This document shows positions 8,541-17,271 of a DNA stretch of 64,000 bases, one piece after another. This stretch comes from Pseudoalteromonas luteoviolacea. GTDB lineage: Bacteria > Pseudomonadota > Gammaproteobacteria > Enterobacterales > Alteromonadaceae. The position numbers and the translations under genes are program-made. The notes below the pieces were generated by a model. The model did no database searches. It worked only from the letters and a program-made list of their open reading frames with translations, and was not told where the DNA came from. Positions within the stretch are counted from its first letter, which is position 1. Each line of letters starts with the position of its first letter. Location of the stretch: assembly GCF_001750165.1 (NCBI RefSeq), contig NZ_CP015411.1, positions 1,702,001-1,766,000 of the forward strand. The letters are read 5' to 3'.

Positions 8541-9287
8541 ATGAAGTATTTAGTTTCTCTACTGTTGCTATTGTGTGGCTTGTCATCTTTTGATTTATCG
8601 GCTAACGATAGAAAGAAAGTACTTATTATCACGTCTAACTTGGTAGATATGGGAGATCCTGATAAAAGTGATGCAAGAAACAATTTATGGGAAGTGGCAC
8701 CACCATATCATGTTTTTGTCAGTCATGGAGTTGATGTTGATTTTGTCTCACCAAAAGGCGGTAAAGTCGAGTTTCAAATGGAAGCCTACGGTATCAGTGC
8801 CTATACCATGAAATACGAAGGCTTTACTGAAAAAACCAATAATACATTGAGTCCGTCTCAAATTGACCCAAGCCAATATTGGGGTGTGTACATAGGCGGT
8901 GGTTATGGTCCATTGTTTGACGTAGCAAGCAATAAAGCTTTGCAAAAAATCATCGCAGATATCTATGAAGCAGGCGGCATTGTTGGCTCAGCGGGACATG
9001 GTGCTGGCGCATTTTCGAATGTGAAGTTATCTTCAGGTGAGTTTATGATTAAAGGTAAAAAAGTCGCTGGTTTTCCAAATTCAACGGAGCGACGCAAAAG
9101 CTGGGCAAAGCAAGGCACTTTATTGCCATTCTTAGTTGAAGAGCAATTAAATAAAAATGGTGCGATTGCGCAAAACAAAACCACGATGAAAGATAAAAAA
9201 GCAGTGATTAAAGATGAGCGTATCGTATCTACGATGTTTATGTATTCTGCCGCGATTGTGGCTAAAGAAATGATGTTGGCTAAGTAA
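8541..9287 (+). CDS. Exported DJ-1/PfpI-like protein lacking the nucleophile Cys
   Basis: 248 residues with an N-terminal signal peptide (MKYLVSLLLLLCGLSSFDLS). The fold matches class I glutamine-amidotransferase-like DJ-1/Hsp31 proteins: KKVLIITSN, the acidic WEVAPPYHVF region, FVSPKGGK, and YIGGGYGPLFD. At the nucleophile elbow, where active relatives have A-x-C-H-G, this protein reads GSAGHGAGAF: the Cys is replaced by Gly while the His-Gly is kept. The homologous protein encoded at 19519-20190 has the normal AVCHGPAAL. The protein is therefore probably not a Cys-dependent hydrolase or glyoxalase and may be a binding or chaperone protein in the periplasm (inference). GGATAAAT gives a usable ribosome site. 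Confidence 0.82.
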   Translation: MKYLVSLLLLLCGLSSFDLSANDRKKVLIITSNLVDMGDPDKSDARNNLWEVAPPYHVFVSHGVDVDFVSPKGGKVEFQMEAYGISAYTMKYEGFTEKTNNTLSPSQIDPSQYWGVYIGGGYGPLFDVASNKALQKIIADIYEAGGIVGSAGHGAGAFSNVKLSSGEFMIKGKKVAGFPNSTERRKSWAKQGTLLPFLVEEQLNKNGAIAQNKTTMKDKKAVIKDERIVSTMFMYSAAIVAKEMMLAK

Positions 9288-9297
9288 TTACCGATAT

Positions 9298-9335
9298 TAT
9301 AATGCTCAGCAGCATCTATGTTGCTGAGCATTATA
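9298..9335. terminator. Bidirectional terminator
   Basis: TATAATGCTCAGCA (9298-9311) pairs perfectly with TGCTGAGCATTATA (9322-9335) across a 10-base loop, between the convergent DJ-1-like and carboxypeptidase genes. Confidence 0.75.
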
Positions 9336-9343
9336 GAGTTACT

Positions 9344-11566
9344 TTAGTTTACAGTGATGAATTGATAGGTTTCATTGTATTGTCCGTCATTGTCTCGCGC
9401 GACAAACGCCACTCTGTATTCCCCCGCAGCTGGGAATGTAAAGGTCTCTTTCACATTACCCGGTAGGTAGTAAGCATCGATACCAAAGCGCCATAATCGT
9501 TCAACAATGTGACCGTCAGGATCTGATGCGCTAGATGAATCAAACTCGCATGTGAGACCGCTGCACTGATAAGTAAAGTTAGGAATAGGTAAATACCTGC
9601 CATCTAAATCAAGAACGGCATGTTTCACTGCGGAAATATCATTGGCATCTTCTACAACAAGCGAGACGTAATAAGTGCCTGCCATTTCATGAACATATTC
9701 TATCTTTTCACCTGAATATTCTTCGCGGGATGTTTCAGAACCAATAAACCAACGGTACTTTAAGCCAGGTTTGTCATCTGTGCTTTTTGATGCGTCCAAG
9801 TGGCAAGTGCCGTAAGTGCAGGTAGGGGTAAAATCGGCAACTGGCGCTTGATTTTGTGCACTTGCATCATCATCAATCGTCAAGTATTTCGCGTATTTAA
9901 CACCCCATTGACCAGTAACATCTTGGGCTTTGAGTATTAAAGTGTAACGACCATCGTCCCAGTTGCTTGTATCGAGTGCGTAGTTTAACTGTTCTCTCGA
10001 TGAGTCATAAATGCCATCGGCAGCAGGGAGTTTAAGCCTTTGCACAACGCCTTCACCTTGCTTTTTAATGATCAGTTTAACATTTTTGACGGCTTGGCTT
10101 GGTGGTAATGGTGCATAAGATGAGTAACCAAAAAAGTCATCATAAATGCCCGCGGTTAAATTGATGGGGGTACCTGGTGGTACTGCAACATCGCCGGCTC
10201 CTTCTAATTTGTAATCAAGTATCTGAGGGCCGCCGGATATTTTATAAGGCGCTTTTGCAACTTTTGCGGCGTAAATGAGGGATTTTAACGTGTTGGGGAA
10301 GATTTCACCTTCAAAGTTGCCACAGTGCTCAAAAAATTCTTTTCCTAACTCATAAGTAAAAGATGCAACACCCAAGTGGCCATAGGCATAGCCGTCGGCA
10401 GAACCGCCAACATGAAAACGACTACCAACTTGATGAGCCTCATAGCCACTATAAGCAGCCAGTCGATGTCCTAACATAGATAACCCCGCCGAGTTGGGGG
10501 GCGGTGTACGTAAGTGTGACCAAGGCCACATGATCATACCACCATAACTATGCATATCTAAAAATAGCCCAGCAGTATCTAACGGTGCTGCGTCTGTGTC
10601 TAACTCCCCGCGATTATCTTCAAAGATACTGTTTATATAGTTTTGTATAACTTGAGTCTCTGGTTCAGAGGCTGCCACTGGACCTTGATATGTATTAGCG
10701 CATTGTTCATCTGAGGAATTTGGTGTTGAGTTCCAGCCAAAGTCGAAGTTTCGATTCAAGTCTGCACCGATTTGTTCTTCGTTTGTGGCGCAATAGGCGG
10801 TGTTGGTATTCTTTCGCCAACGCTTACCAAGCTCTGCATACTTTCGACCGTCAGGGTTGGCTATTAGCAAAATATGAATTTCTCTCTGATTTAAAATCCA
10901 CTTGATGTCAGGATTAGTGCGTCTATTTTCTAACAGGTGCTGTGCGAACTTGATGGTTGTTGCTCCTGCTGTATATTCTCTGGCATGCAGAGCGCCTTGC
11001 ATGTACATAGTGGGAAGTTTTTTATTTTTGTTTCTTTTTTTATTTTTAATCACCAGTACAGTAAGGTCGTGGCCGCCAATACCTTGTTCTTTTTTCCATG
11101 ACTGCCCAATATGCTTTAATTCTACAAAATTTGGATATTTTTTAGCGAGTTGCTCTGCAATTTCATGTGTTTCTTCGAGTGTTGGATAACACGGGAAGTT
11201 TGGGATCCCAGTAGTTTGTGTCGCAGTTAGTGTGCTTTGACTCGTTTTAACCAATGCATTTGCAGCACGGTTCACAGGCAAAGCGGGTCCGTGCTCTAAA
11301 ATCACTGCTCCTGAGGCGCGAGCGGATAAAAATTCTTTTTCGCTAAGAGAAACAATCAGCGCATTGTGTAAGGTATTGATAATTTGTCCATGGTATCGTT
11401 GAGCATATTCAACCCTTTGCTCTTCATTGGCAAAATATAAAGAATAGTCTTTATGTATGCGTTGCAATGAGCTGACACCATTTGTTGAGCTAGTGTGCGC
11501 ATACAAGGGGAGTGTAACTGATCCTAATGCTAACAGCATGCTTGTTGTTATTAGCTTTTTTAACAT
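9344..11566 (-). CDS. Secreted M14 zinc carboxypeptidase with C-terminal PKD domains
   Basis: 740 residues with a signal peptide. The M14 zinc site is visible: GALHAREYTAG (HxxE) near residue 194, and a third ligand His in LFLDMHSYGG; DLNRNFDFGW supplies the substrate-binding Asn-Arg, and the catalytic Glu lies in FTYELGKEFFEHCG near residue 408. A linker region (about 430-575) is followed by two PKD/Ig-like domains from about 578 to the end (ADFTPTCTYGTCHLDASKST, then FTYQCSGLTCEFDSSSASDP). Such enzymes are secreted peptidases of marine heterotrophs. It stands alone, facing the terminator. A T-rich region lies upstream. Confidence 0.9.
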   Translation of the reverse strand: MLKKLITTSMLLALGSVTLPLYAHTSSTNGVSSLQRIHKDYSLYFANEEQRVEYAQRYHGQIINTLHNALIVSLSEKEFLSARASGAVILEHGPALPVNRAANALVKTSQSTLTATQTTGIPNFPCYPTLEETHEIAEQLAKKYPNFVELKHIGQSWKKEQGIGGHDLTVLVIKNKKRNKNKKLPTMYMQGALHAREYTAGATTIKFAQHLLENRRTNPDIKWILNQREIHILLIANPDGRKYAELGKRWRKNTNTAYCATNEEQIGADLNRNFDFGWNSTPNSSDEQCANTYQGPVAASEPETQVIQNYINSIFEDNRGELDTDAAPLDTAGLFLDMHSYGGMIMWPWSHLRTPPPNSAGLSMLGHRLAAYSGYEAHQVGSRFHVGGSADGYAYGHLGVASFTYELGKEFFEHCGNFEGEIFPNTLKSLIYAAKVAKAPYKISGGPQILDYKLEGAGDVAVPPGTPINLTAGIYDDFFGYSSYAPLPPSQAVKNVKLIIKKQGEGVVQRLKLPAADGIYDSSREQLNYALDTSNWDDGRYTLILKAQDVTGQWGVKYAKYLTIDDDASAQNQAPVADFTPTCTYGTCHLDASKSTDDKPGLKYRWFIGSETSREEYSGEKIEYVHEMAGTYYVSLVVEDANDISAVKHAVLDLDGRYLPIPNFTYQCSGLTCEFDSSSASDPDGHIVERLWRFGIDAYYLPGNVKETFTFPAAGEYRVAFVARDNDGQYNETYQFITVN

Positions 11567-12173
11567 TTTGTCTCCTTCAATTGTGAGCTGGTTGTGTAAC
11601 TTTTTAATATTAAATAGATTTCCTTTTTGATTTATTTTGTTACATATATTGATGGCGGTGTAAAATGTTATTTTCTATTTTACTTAATGTGTAATGATTA
11701 AAAGTGGGCGATTGTTAAGAAGGTGATGTTATATTTTTATTGGTGTTTTTTATTTATATCTCATTTTATCAATATATTATGAATAAGGAGCTCTTTTTTT
11801 ATTTATGAGGTTGGTCTTTATTTTTTGGGTTTTATATCAATTTAATTTATTAATTTATTAATCAGGTTCGCTGGTCTTAAAACTGCTTCGGTTGATTTTT
11901 GTAGTGATAATCGTGACTTTTGGTTTATTTATATTAGTTATTATTGCTTAGGTAACTTTCGATATTGGTTTAATAAAGCAGCTAGGTTGGGTTAAACCTT
12001 GTGGGTATTGCCATTGAAGCAGTGAATTTTGGCGTTGTGATACATTGGCATACATTTTTATCTGAAATAAATGTCTTACTCATTTATAATCTAGCGCAAT
12101 TTTCTTGTATGACATAGCGTCACTTGTTGTTCCATCGTTATGATCGGTATTAAATTTTAAGTGGTGGTTAAAT
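11567..12173. other. Intergenic between divergent genes, no gene seen
   Basis: About 607 bases, strongly T-rich on the plus strand at about 11,730-11,960. It holds the promoters of the carboxypeptidase (left) and VOC (right) genes. No RNA gene, palindrome or conserved frame could be supported. Confidence 0.5.
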
Positions 12174-12563
12174 ATGCTTAAGGGTATTCATCATATCGCA
12201 ATCATTTGCACTGACTATGCAGTCTCAAAGGCGTTTTATACAGAGGTGCTTGGTTTTGAGGTACTTGCTGAAAACTACCGTGAACAAAGAGACTCGTACA
12301 AATTGGATCTTGCATTACCTGATGGCCGTCAAATAGAGCTTTTCTCATTTCCTAACCCTCCCAAACGTCCCAGTCGCCCTGAGGCCGCAGGATTACGCCA
12401 TTTGGCCTTTCAGGTGGAAGATATAGACGCCGCGATTGCGCATTTACACGCATACAGTGTTGTGACTGAATCGGTTAGAGTGGATGAATATACACAGCAA
12501 CGCTTTACCTTTTTCCAAGATCCTGATGGGTTGCCTTTGGAGTTATATGAGGTGAAAGCTTGA
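12174..12563 (+). CDS. VOC/glyoxalase-like protein (YaeR/GloA2 type)
   Basis: 129 residues, one complete vicinal-oxygen-chelate module: the opening KGIHHIAIICTDY carries the first metal-ligand His, LFSFPNPP the Glu-region strand, GLRHLAFQVEDID a second His, and LPLELYEV the last Glu. Length and motifs fit the YaeR-like group often annotated as GloA2. The metal-ligand pattern is intact, so metal-dependent isomerase or lyase activity is possible, substrate unknown. It is monocistronic. Confidence 0.85.
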   Translation: MLKGIHHIAIICTDYAVSKAFYTEVLGFEVLAENYREQRDSYKLDLALPDGRQIELFSFPNPPKRPSRPEAAGLRHLAFQVEDIDAAIAHLHAYSVVTESVRVDEYTQQRFTFFQDPDGLPLELYEVKA

Positions 12564-13130
12564 TGGGTTTTCAGAGTTAAAAATATGGCTTTTATGGCTA
12601 AAAGATTGAGGCAAAATGTTAGCTCTCTATCTTTTTGGTACTGATGTATTTGTAAGAGCTGTGTTTTGACACTTTAAATCACGCTATTTATTGAGCTTAA
12701 CCCAAGCTTGTTCACTGCTATATTCACTGTTCCAGCTGTCGTCTAACTTGGTTCTATAGCTGCGATCGTGACTACTTCATTTCGCACGATTTGAAATGTT
12801 TCACCTTACTTCCCAATAATCTAAGTGAGTTTTTTGATGTCGCTAAGAAGCCGAAAATAACGTGATTTTCACTGAGCGATAGCATGGTTTCATCTCTTAA
12901 TATCAACTCAAATGCTTACTCTTGATGGTTTTTTAAACTAGGTGTGGGATCTTTGCTTTGGAAAAATATTTTCATTCTAATCATGGGGTTATTAGTATTT
13001 TTGTTAAGTGTGTATGGCGAAAATATAATGACATAGAGGTACAAGCATGTTAAAAAAAGCGGGTATTGAATTGCTGTTGTGTCAGGTCAGCTAGCGGTTA
13101 GGGATAATATTGAATTGAGAGAGCTGTGCT
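12564..13130. other. Intergenic, possibly decayed sequence
   Basis: About 570 bases with stops in all frames. A short open stretch from an ATG at about 13,047 ends within 20 codons. It precedes a truncated regulator gene and may be decayed coding DNA, but no family could be recognised. Confidence 0.4.
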
Positions 13131-13511
13131 TTGAAAGAGTTTTACATTAATGAATTTCACGTAAATATGTACCGATCTCAAATTCGTGTCGACGATAAAG
13201 TACGTAGTGTAGAGCCGAAAGTATTACAAGTGTTGGCGCTTTTGGCGAAGCATCAAGGAGAAGTTGTCACACATGAGCAATTCTTAACGCAAATTTGGCC
13301 AAACATGGTTGTTGGTCCAAACGCCATCCAACGCTGTATCGCACAGTTGCGCAAAGTACTCAATGATGATGCCAAAACACCCGCTTTAATTATGACGCAC
13401 CCAAAAATAGGGTATAGCCTGCTACCAAGTGTACGCTGGACTGAGCGAGTCTTAACGGTGATGTCCTGTTTTCAAAGCTGGCGTCCAGTAAAAATGAGAT
13501 TGTGGTGTTAG
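13131..13511 (+). pseudogene. ToxR/CadC-type winged-helix domain, truncated
   Basis: 126 codons from a TTG. Residues 1-100 are a full Trans_reg_C (OmpR/ToxR-type) DNA-binding domain: VRSVEPKVLQVLALLAKHQG, VTHEQFLTQIWPN, VVGPNAIQRCIAQLRKVLND, HPKIGYSLL. In CadC/ToxR-like proteins this is followed by a transmembrane helix and a long periplasmic or repeat domain; here, after YSLLPSVRWTE, the frame runs into about 25 unrelated residues and stops. I read it as the N-terminal remnant of a longer regulator, although a free-standing DNA-binding protein cannot be excluded. Confidence 0.6.
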
Positions 13512-13594
13512 AGTAGTCAGTTGTTGGCTATTTGTGCCACTATTAAGAAGCACATGAACAAGGAAACTTAGACGTCTTAAAAGGAGTGAGTAAA

Positions 13595-14047
13595 ATGGCG
13601 ATTATCCGCGTGGCAATGCAATCAGACTTAGCAGGTATTATGCAGTTGTTTAAAGAACTTAGGCCACATGACCCTGATTTGACTCATGATGCCTTAATGT
13701 CCGGTTGGAAAATTATTGAACAGGATCCAAATAACCACCTTATTGTTGCTGAACTGGAAGGTGAGGTCGCTTCAACTTGCCAGCTGACGATTGCACCAAC
13801 GTTAACAAACGATGTACGGCCGTTTGCCGTCATAGAGCATGTCGTTACTGGCACTCGATTTCGACGCAGAGGGCTCAGTGAAAAGGTGATAGAAGCTGCC
13901 GTTGAGCTGGCTTGGCAGCAAGGGTGCTATAAAGTCATGTTGTTGTCTGGGGAAACTCGAACTGCCGCCCATGGTGTATATGAAAAAGTAGGCTTTATCT
14001 CAGGGACTGAGCGCGGATTTGTCATTAAAAACCCTCATATATCGTAA
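13595..14047 (+). CDS. GNAT-family N-acetyltransferase
   Basis: 150 residues from ATG 13595, which has AAGGAG 8 bases ahead. The acetyl-CoA loop of motif A reads VVTGTRFRRRGLSEKVIEAA (R-x-x-G-x-G/S form) and motif B is GCYKVMLLSGETRTAAHGVYEKVGF. The N-terminal IIRVAMQSDLAGIMQLFKEL is also typical. Substrate cannot be predicted; the neighbours are unrelated. Confidence 0.88.
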   Translation: MAIIRVAMQSDLAGIMQLFKELRPHDPDLTHDALMSGWKIIEQDPNNHLIVAELEGEVASTCQLTIAPTLTNDVRPFAVIEHVVTGTRFRRRGLSEKVIEAAVELAWQQGCYKVMLLSGETRTAAHGVYEKVGFISGTERGFVIKNPHIS

Positions 14048-14290
14048 CTGCCCACTTTTTTAATTTTTATATTAGCAGGTGCTACAGCACTCTATTGTGG
14101 TACTTCGTTACAATCGGGGTTTGGATCTGTGACTCAGTTGTATTGACGAAAACACACAGCATATATCGAACCATCTGCAAAGACCTCTGTGTAGTCTCGC
14201 AAGTTTTATAGTGTGAAGTAAGCCTATATTTTTATTCAGTTTAGCGGGATTAAGAATGGGGTGTGTTTGATTTGGGAACTTGTTTTTATT

Positions 14291-14331
14291 ACTTACAAGT
14301 GAATATTTATTGGGAATATTCACTTGTAAGT
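14291..14331. repeat. Perfect 17-bp inverted repeat upstream of the TonB receptor
   Basis: ACTTACAAGTGAATATT (14291-14307) is repeated in perfect inverted form at 14315-14331 with a 7-base loop. It lies between the GNAT gene and the Fur box. It could act as a terminator for the former or as an operator; there is no long T-run. Confidence 0.6.
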
Positions 14332-14348
14332 TTGATTACTGCTTTGTT

Positions 14349-14367
14349 AATGATAATTCTTATCATT
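14349..14367 (+). promoter_or_regulatory. Fur box
   Basis: AATGATAATTCTTATCATT closely follows the 19-bp Fur consensus of three GATAAT-like hexamers and lies about 70 bases upstream of the TonB-dependent receptor start. Iron repression of that gene is therefore likely. Confidence 0.8.
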
Positions 14368-14437
14368 GCTATTTGTGTGATTTTCAATACAATACTTGCG
14401 CGCTTTTCTTAACAACAATTATTATATTGGAACTATC

Positions 14438-16765
14438 ATGACTTCAACCCCGAAAAAAACAGCCATAGCAGCTTGTCTTGCTGGGCTTTTTTCTGCTTCT
14501 ACGTTCGCACATGATCATACAGAATCTCAGCAGTCTTCTAAAATCGAAGTGGTCACTGTAACAGGTCAGAAGATACAAAATTCACTGCAAGACACGAAAG
14601 AAAGTGTTGCAGTATTTACCGATGTGGCAATCGAAAAAAACAATCTAACGGATGTATCTGATGTATTTCAGTTAACGCCTGGTGTTGTCGGTGACGCATT
14701 TAGTTTTACTATTCGTGGTGTAAACAGTGGCTCACCTACACAGCCAAATCGTGCTGAGCTTGCTTCGGTTGTATTTGATGGTGTGACCTTATCTGGTTGG
14801 GCAAAAGGTGAAGGTGCAAGTCAATTATGGGACATTGAGCAGGTTGAAGTTTTACGCGGACCGCAATCAACCAACATTGGTCGAAATGCTTTAGCGGGTG
14901 CCGTGGTTATTAATTCTAAAGACCCTGTGTATGCTAATGAAGGCGCTGTAAGTGTCGGTTTTGGTAACTATGGTAGACAAGAGCTAAAAGGTGTTGCAAA
15001 CGTCAATATCATTGATAATGTTTTGGCACTTAGGGTGGCGATTGAGGACTCCAGTGCTGATGGTTTTATTGAAAACGTAACTCGCGGTGAAGATGATTAC
15101 GGCTATGATGACGATCAGTCAATCCGCGCTAAGTTATTGATTGAGCCAAATGACGATTTGCGCATGATCTTAAGTTATCAGCGAACTGACAGCGGGTTTG
15201 GTGAGTGGCGTGTAAACGATCATGACTATGATGCAAAAGCGCGTATCTCGACCAGTAACGAAGTTTCTCGCCATGATATTGAAGCAGATATCTTATCGTT
15301 TAAAGTTGATTACAACATTAATGATGAGTGGGATTTAAACAGTATCAGTGCTTATCAAAATAGTAAGCGGATCCGCATTGACGACATTGACCAAACGAAG
15401 CAAACAGTTGAAGAGTTTGGCGGGATTATTACGCGTAACGATGAAGATAAGAATTTCTCTCAAGAGCTAAGGTTTAACTATACGGGTGATAAGCTAAGAG
15501 GTAGTACAGGTATTTACATCAGTAAAGTAGACGGTATTCGTCGCAATATTTCTGATAATCATTTTGATCTTGTGAGCCTTTTCAATATCTTTGAGTCAAG
15601 CGTGACTAAGATGCCTGCAACAGGGGCATTGAGCGGTTTACTGACACAACCGAATCCACAATTGTTCTTAGCGGAAGGTATTTTCCCACAACATTGGGAT
15701 CTTTATTCAGATGGTCAAAGCGACGTTGAAATAGAGAACCAAGCCATTTTTACTGAGTGGGAATATAAGTTTGATGATAATTGGTTGTTCACAGTTGGTG
15801 CGCGTTATGACAAAGAAACGCAAACAGTTATCTCTCAAAACATCGCAAAGTCTGATGCTGGTTTAGCAGACACTTTCGTAGAGGGCGATCCAAGAGGCAG
15901 TTTTGAGTTGCCAGGCACAGGCATGACATTGAACCAAGTGATTACGCTTGCGAATGTACAATTAAGTGCGCTTGCAACAAATACACCGCGCTCTGTTGCA
16001 GAGACGGATTTTTCAAACTTTCTGCCGCATGCTGGCCTAACTTACAGCTGGAATGATGATGTGTCTACGAGTTTCTTTGTGAAAAAGAGCTATCGTTCTG
16101 GCGGTACCGAGATGTTACTGCTCAATGGTATCAATGAATTTGATTCAGAAGAGCTTTGGAATTACGAGTTTGCAGTACGTGCTGTTGTGTTAGATGGTGA
16201 CGGGGTGTTCAATGCAAATATGTATTATGCCGACTGGGAAGACCAACAAGTGTCTGTGCCAGAGCCAAATACCAGTAATGATGCATTCCAAATGGTGGTC
16301 AATGCCGGTGCTTCTGAGCTATCCGGGGTAGAAGTGTCATTTGATTATGCAGTGACGGATGAATTAGACATCTTCTTAGGTGGCTCGATTTCGAAAACTA
16401 AATACAAAGAATTAAATGTCCGAGGTGATGACTTATCAGGTAATCAATTTGCCAATGCACCAGAGCATACCGCGGTGGTTGGCATGAGGTACTTTGCAAA
16501 GAGTGGCTACTTCTTTACAACGAACGTAAGTTACACCGGCGAAGTATATGCGGATGCGGCAAATACCAATAAAGTAAAAGCAATTACCTTGATGAATGTG
16601 AATGCGGGTTATCAAATGGATGATCTGAAGTTTGAAGCGTATGCGAAAAACGCGCTGGATAAGCACTATAGTGATTGGGGTCAAATTCAAGCATCTAATG
16701 GCGATTCTCGTGTGGATTTAGGCGACCCACGTGAAATCGGTGCAAGAGTGACATATTCGTTCTAA
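14438..16765 (+). CDS. TonB-dependent outer-membrane receptor (probable siderophore/iron uptake)
   Basis: 775 residues from ATG 14438; an upstream in-frame start would precede the signal peptide MTSTPKKTAIAACLAGLFSA and is rejected. After cleavage a TonB box-like EVVTVTGQK appears, then the plug domain (VFQLTPGVVGDAFSFTIRGV, IEQVEVLRGPQSTNIGRNA, with the ALAGAVVINSKDP closing strand), and a barrel of alternating strands ending in the canonical C-terminal Phe (GARVTYSF). Acidic, Asp-rich loops are frequent. The Fur box upstream points to an iron-related ligand. No biosynthesis or ABC genes are adjacent. Confidence 0.9.
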   Translation: MTSTPKKTAIAACLAGLFSASTFAHDHTESQQSSKIEVVTVTGQKIQNSLQDTKESVAVFTDVAIEKNNLTDVSDVFQLTPGVVGDAFSFTIRGVNSGSPTQPNRAELASVVFDGVTLSGWAKGEGASQLWDIEQVEVLRGPQSTNIGRNALAGAVVINSKDPVYANEGAVSVGFGNYGRQELKGVANVNIIDNVLALRVAIEDSSADGFIENVTRGEDDYGYDDDQSIRAKLLIEPNDDLRMILSYQRTDSGFGEWRVNDHDYDAKARISTSNEVSRHDIEADILSFKVDYNINDEWDLNSISAYQNSKRIRIDDIDQTKQTVEEFGGIITRNDEDKNFSQELRFNYTGDKLRGSTGIYISKVDGIRRNISDNHFDLVSLFNIFESSVTKMPATGALSGLLTQPNPQLFLAEGIFPQHWDLYSDGQSDVEIENQAIFTEWEYKFDDNWLFTVGARYDKETQTVISQNIAKSDAGLADTFVEGDPRGSFELPGTGMTLNQVITLANVQLSALATNTPRSVAETDFSNFLPHAGLTYSWNDDVSTSFFVKKSYRSGGTEMLLLNGINEFDSEELWNYEFAVRAVVLDGDGVFNANMYYADWEDQQVSVPEPNTSNDAFQMVVNAGASELSGVEVSFDYAVTDELDIFLGGSISKTKYKELNVRGDDLSGNQFANAPEHTAVVGMRYFAKSGYFFTTNVSYTGEVYADAANTNKVKAITLMNVNAGYQMDDLKFEAYAKNALDKHYSDWGQIQASNGDSRVDLGDPREIGARVTYSF

Positions 16766-16776
16766 ATGTGTTGTTT

Positions 16777-16806
16777 AGAGCCCATTTTATGGTGGGCTCT
16801 TTCTTA
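16777..16806 (+). terminator. Terminator of the TonB receptor gene
   Basis: AGAGCCCA and TGGGCTCT form an 8-bp stem with an 8-base loop, followed by a T-rich stretch, 12 bases past the stop codon. Confidence 0.75.
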
Positions 16807-16915
16807 TTTTCATCTCAATCTCTCCCCGCTTTGCTGTGAATTTCATACTTCTCAACCCCTGTTTTTTAAGGTAATTTAGGCTGTACTCTCTGGATTGGCA
16901 TACAAGAGGTGACTC

Positions 16916-17260
16916 ATGCTAAAACGGCTATTTAGATGGCAAAAAGGTCGACAAAAATCAGGCTATCAAAAAATGTTGGTTATGGGCGCTTATTGGGCGA
17001 TTAAATTTGACGTTTATTTGTTAAAGTTTCCAGAGGGCAGTGAGGTGCCAGAACATATTGATGAAGTCTCTTCGGGCCGGCACTTTAGGCTGAACCTAGT
17101 ATTAAAAAAAGCCAATAAAGGCGGCGAGTTTATATGCCAGTCGCCTCTTTACGAGTCAAACAGAATAAAGTTCTTTCGACCTGATTGTTGCGTGCATGCT
17201 GTGACTAAAGTTGAGCAGGGCAATAGGCTGTTACTCAGCATCGGCTGGATCCGACGCTGA
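16916..17260 (+). CDS. Small 2OG-Fe(II) oxygenase-like double-stranded beta-helix protein
   Basis: 114 residues. The iron facial triad can be traced as His and Asp in VPEHIDEV (HxD) near residue 44 and His in DCCVHAVTKV near residue 90, followed by an Arg in RLLLSIGWIRR suited to bind 2-oxoglutarate. It lacks other domains and is shorter than most characterised enzymes of this superfamily, so it may be a minimal jelly-roll. AGAGGTG provides the ribosome site. It converges with the Ntn hydrolase gene, ending 12 bases from it. Confidence 0.7.
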   Translation: MLKRLFRWQKGRQKSGYQKMLVMGAYWAIKFDVYLLKFPEGSEVPEHIDEVSSGRHFRLNLVLKKANKGGEFICQSPLYESNRIKFFRPDCCVHAVTKVEQGNRLLLSIGWIRR

Positions 17261-17271
17261 GTGAGTACAAG

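Noticed and set aside
13047..13110. Short frame starting MLKKAGIELLL before the truncated regulator
   Set aside because: It stops within 20 codons and shows no motif.
14108..14323. 71-codon minus-strand frame between GNAT and TonB receptor genes
   Set aside because: No motif, poor ribosome site, and it covers the perfect hairpin; more likely regulatory DNA.
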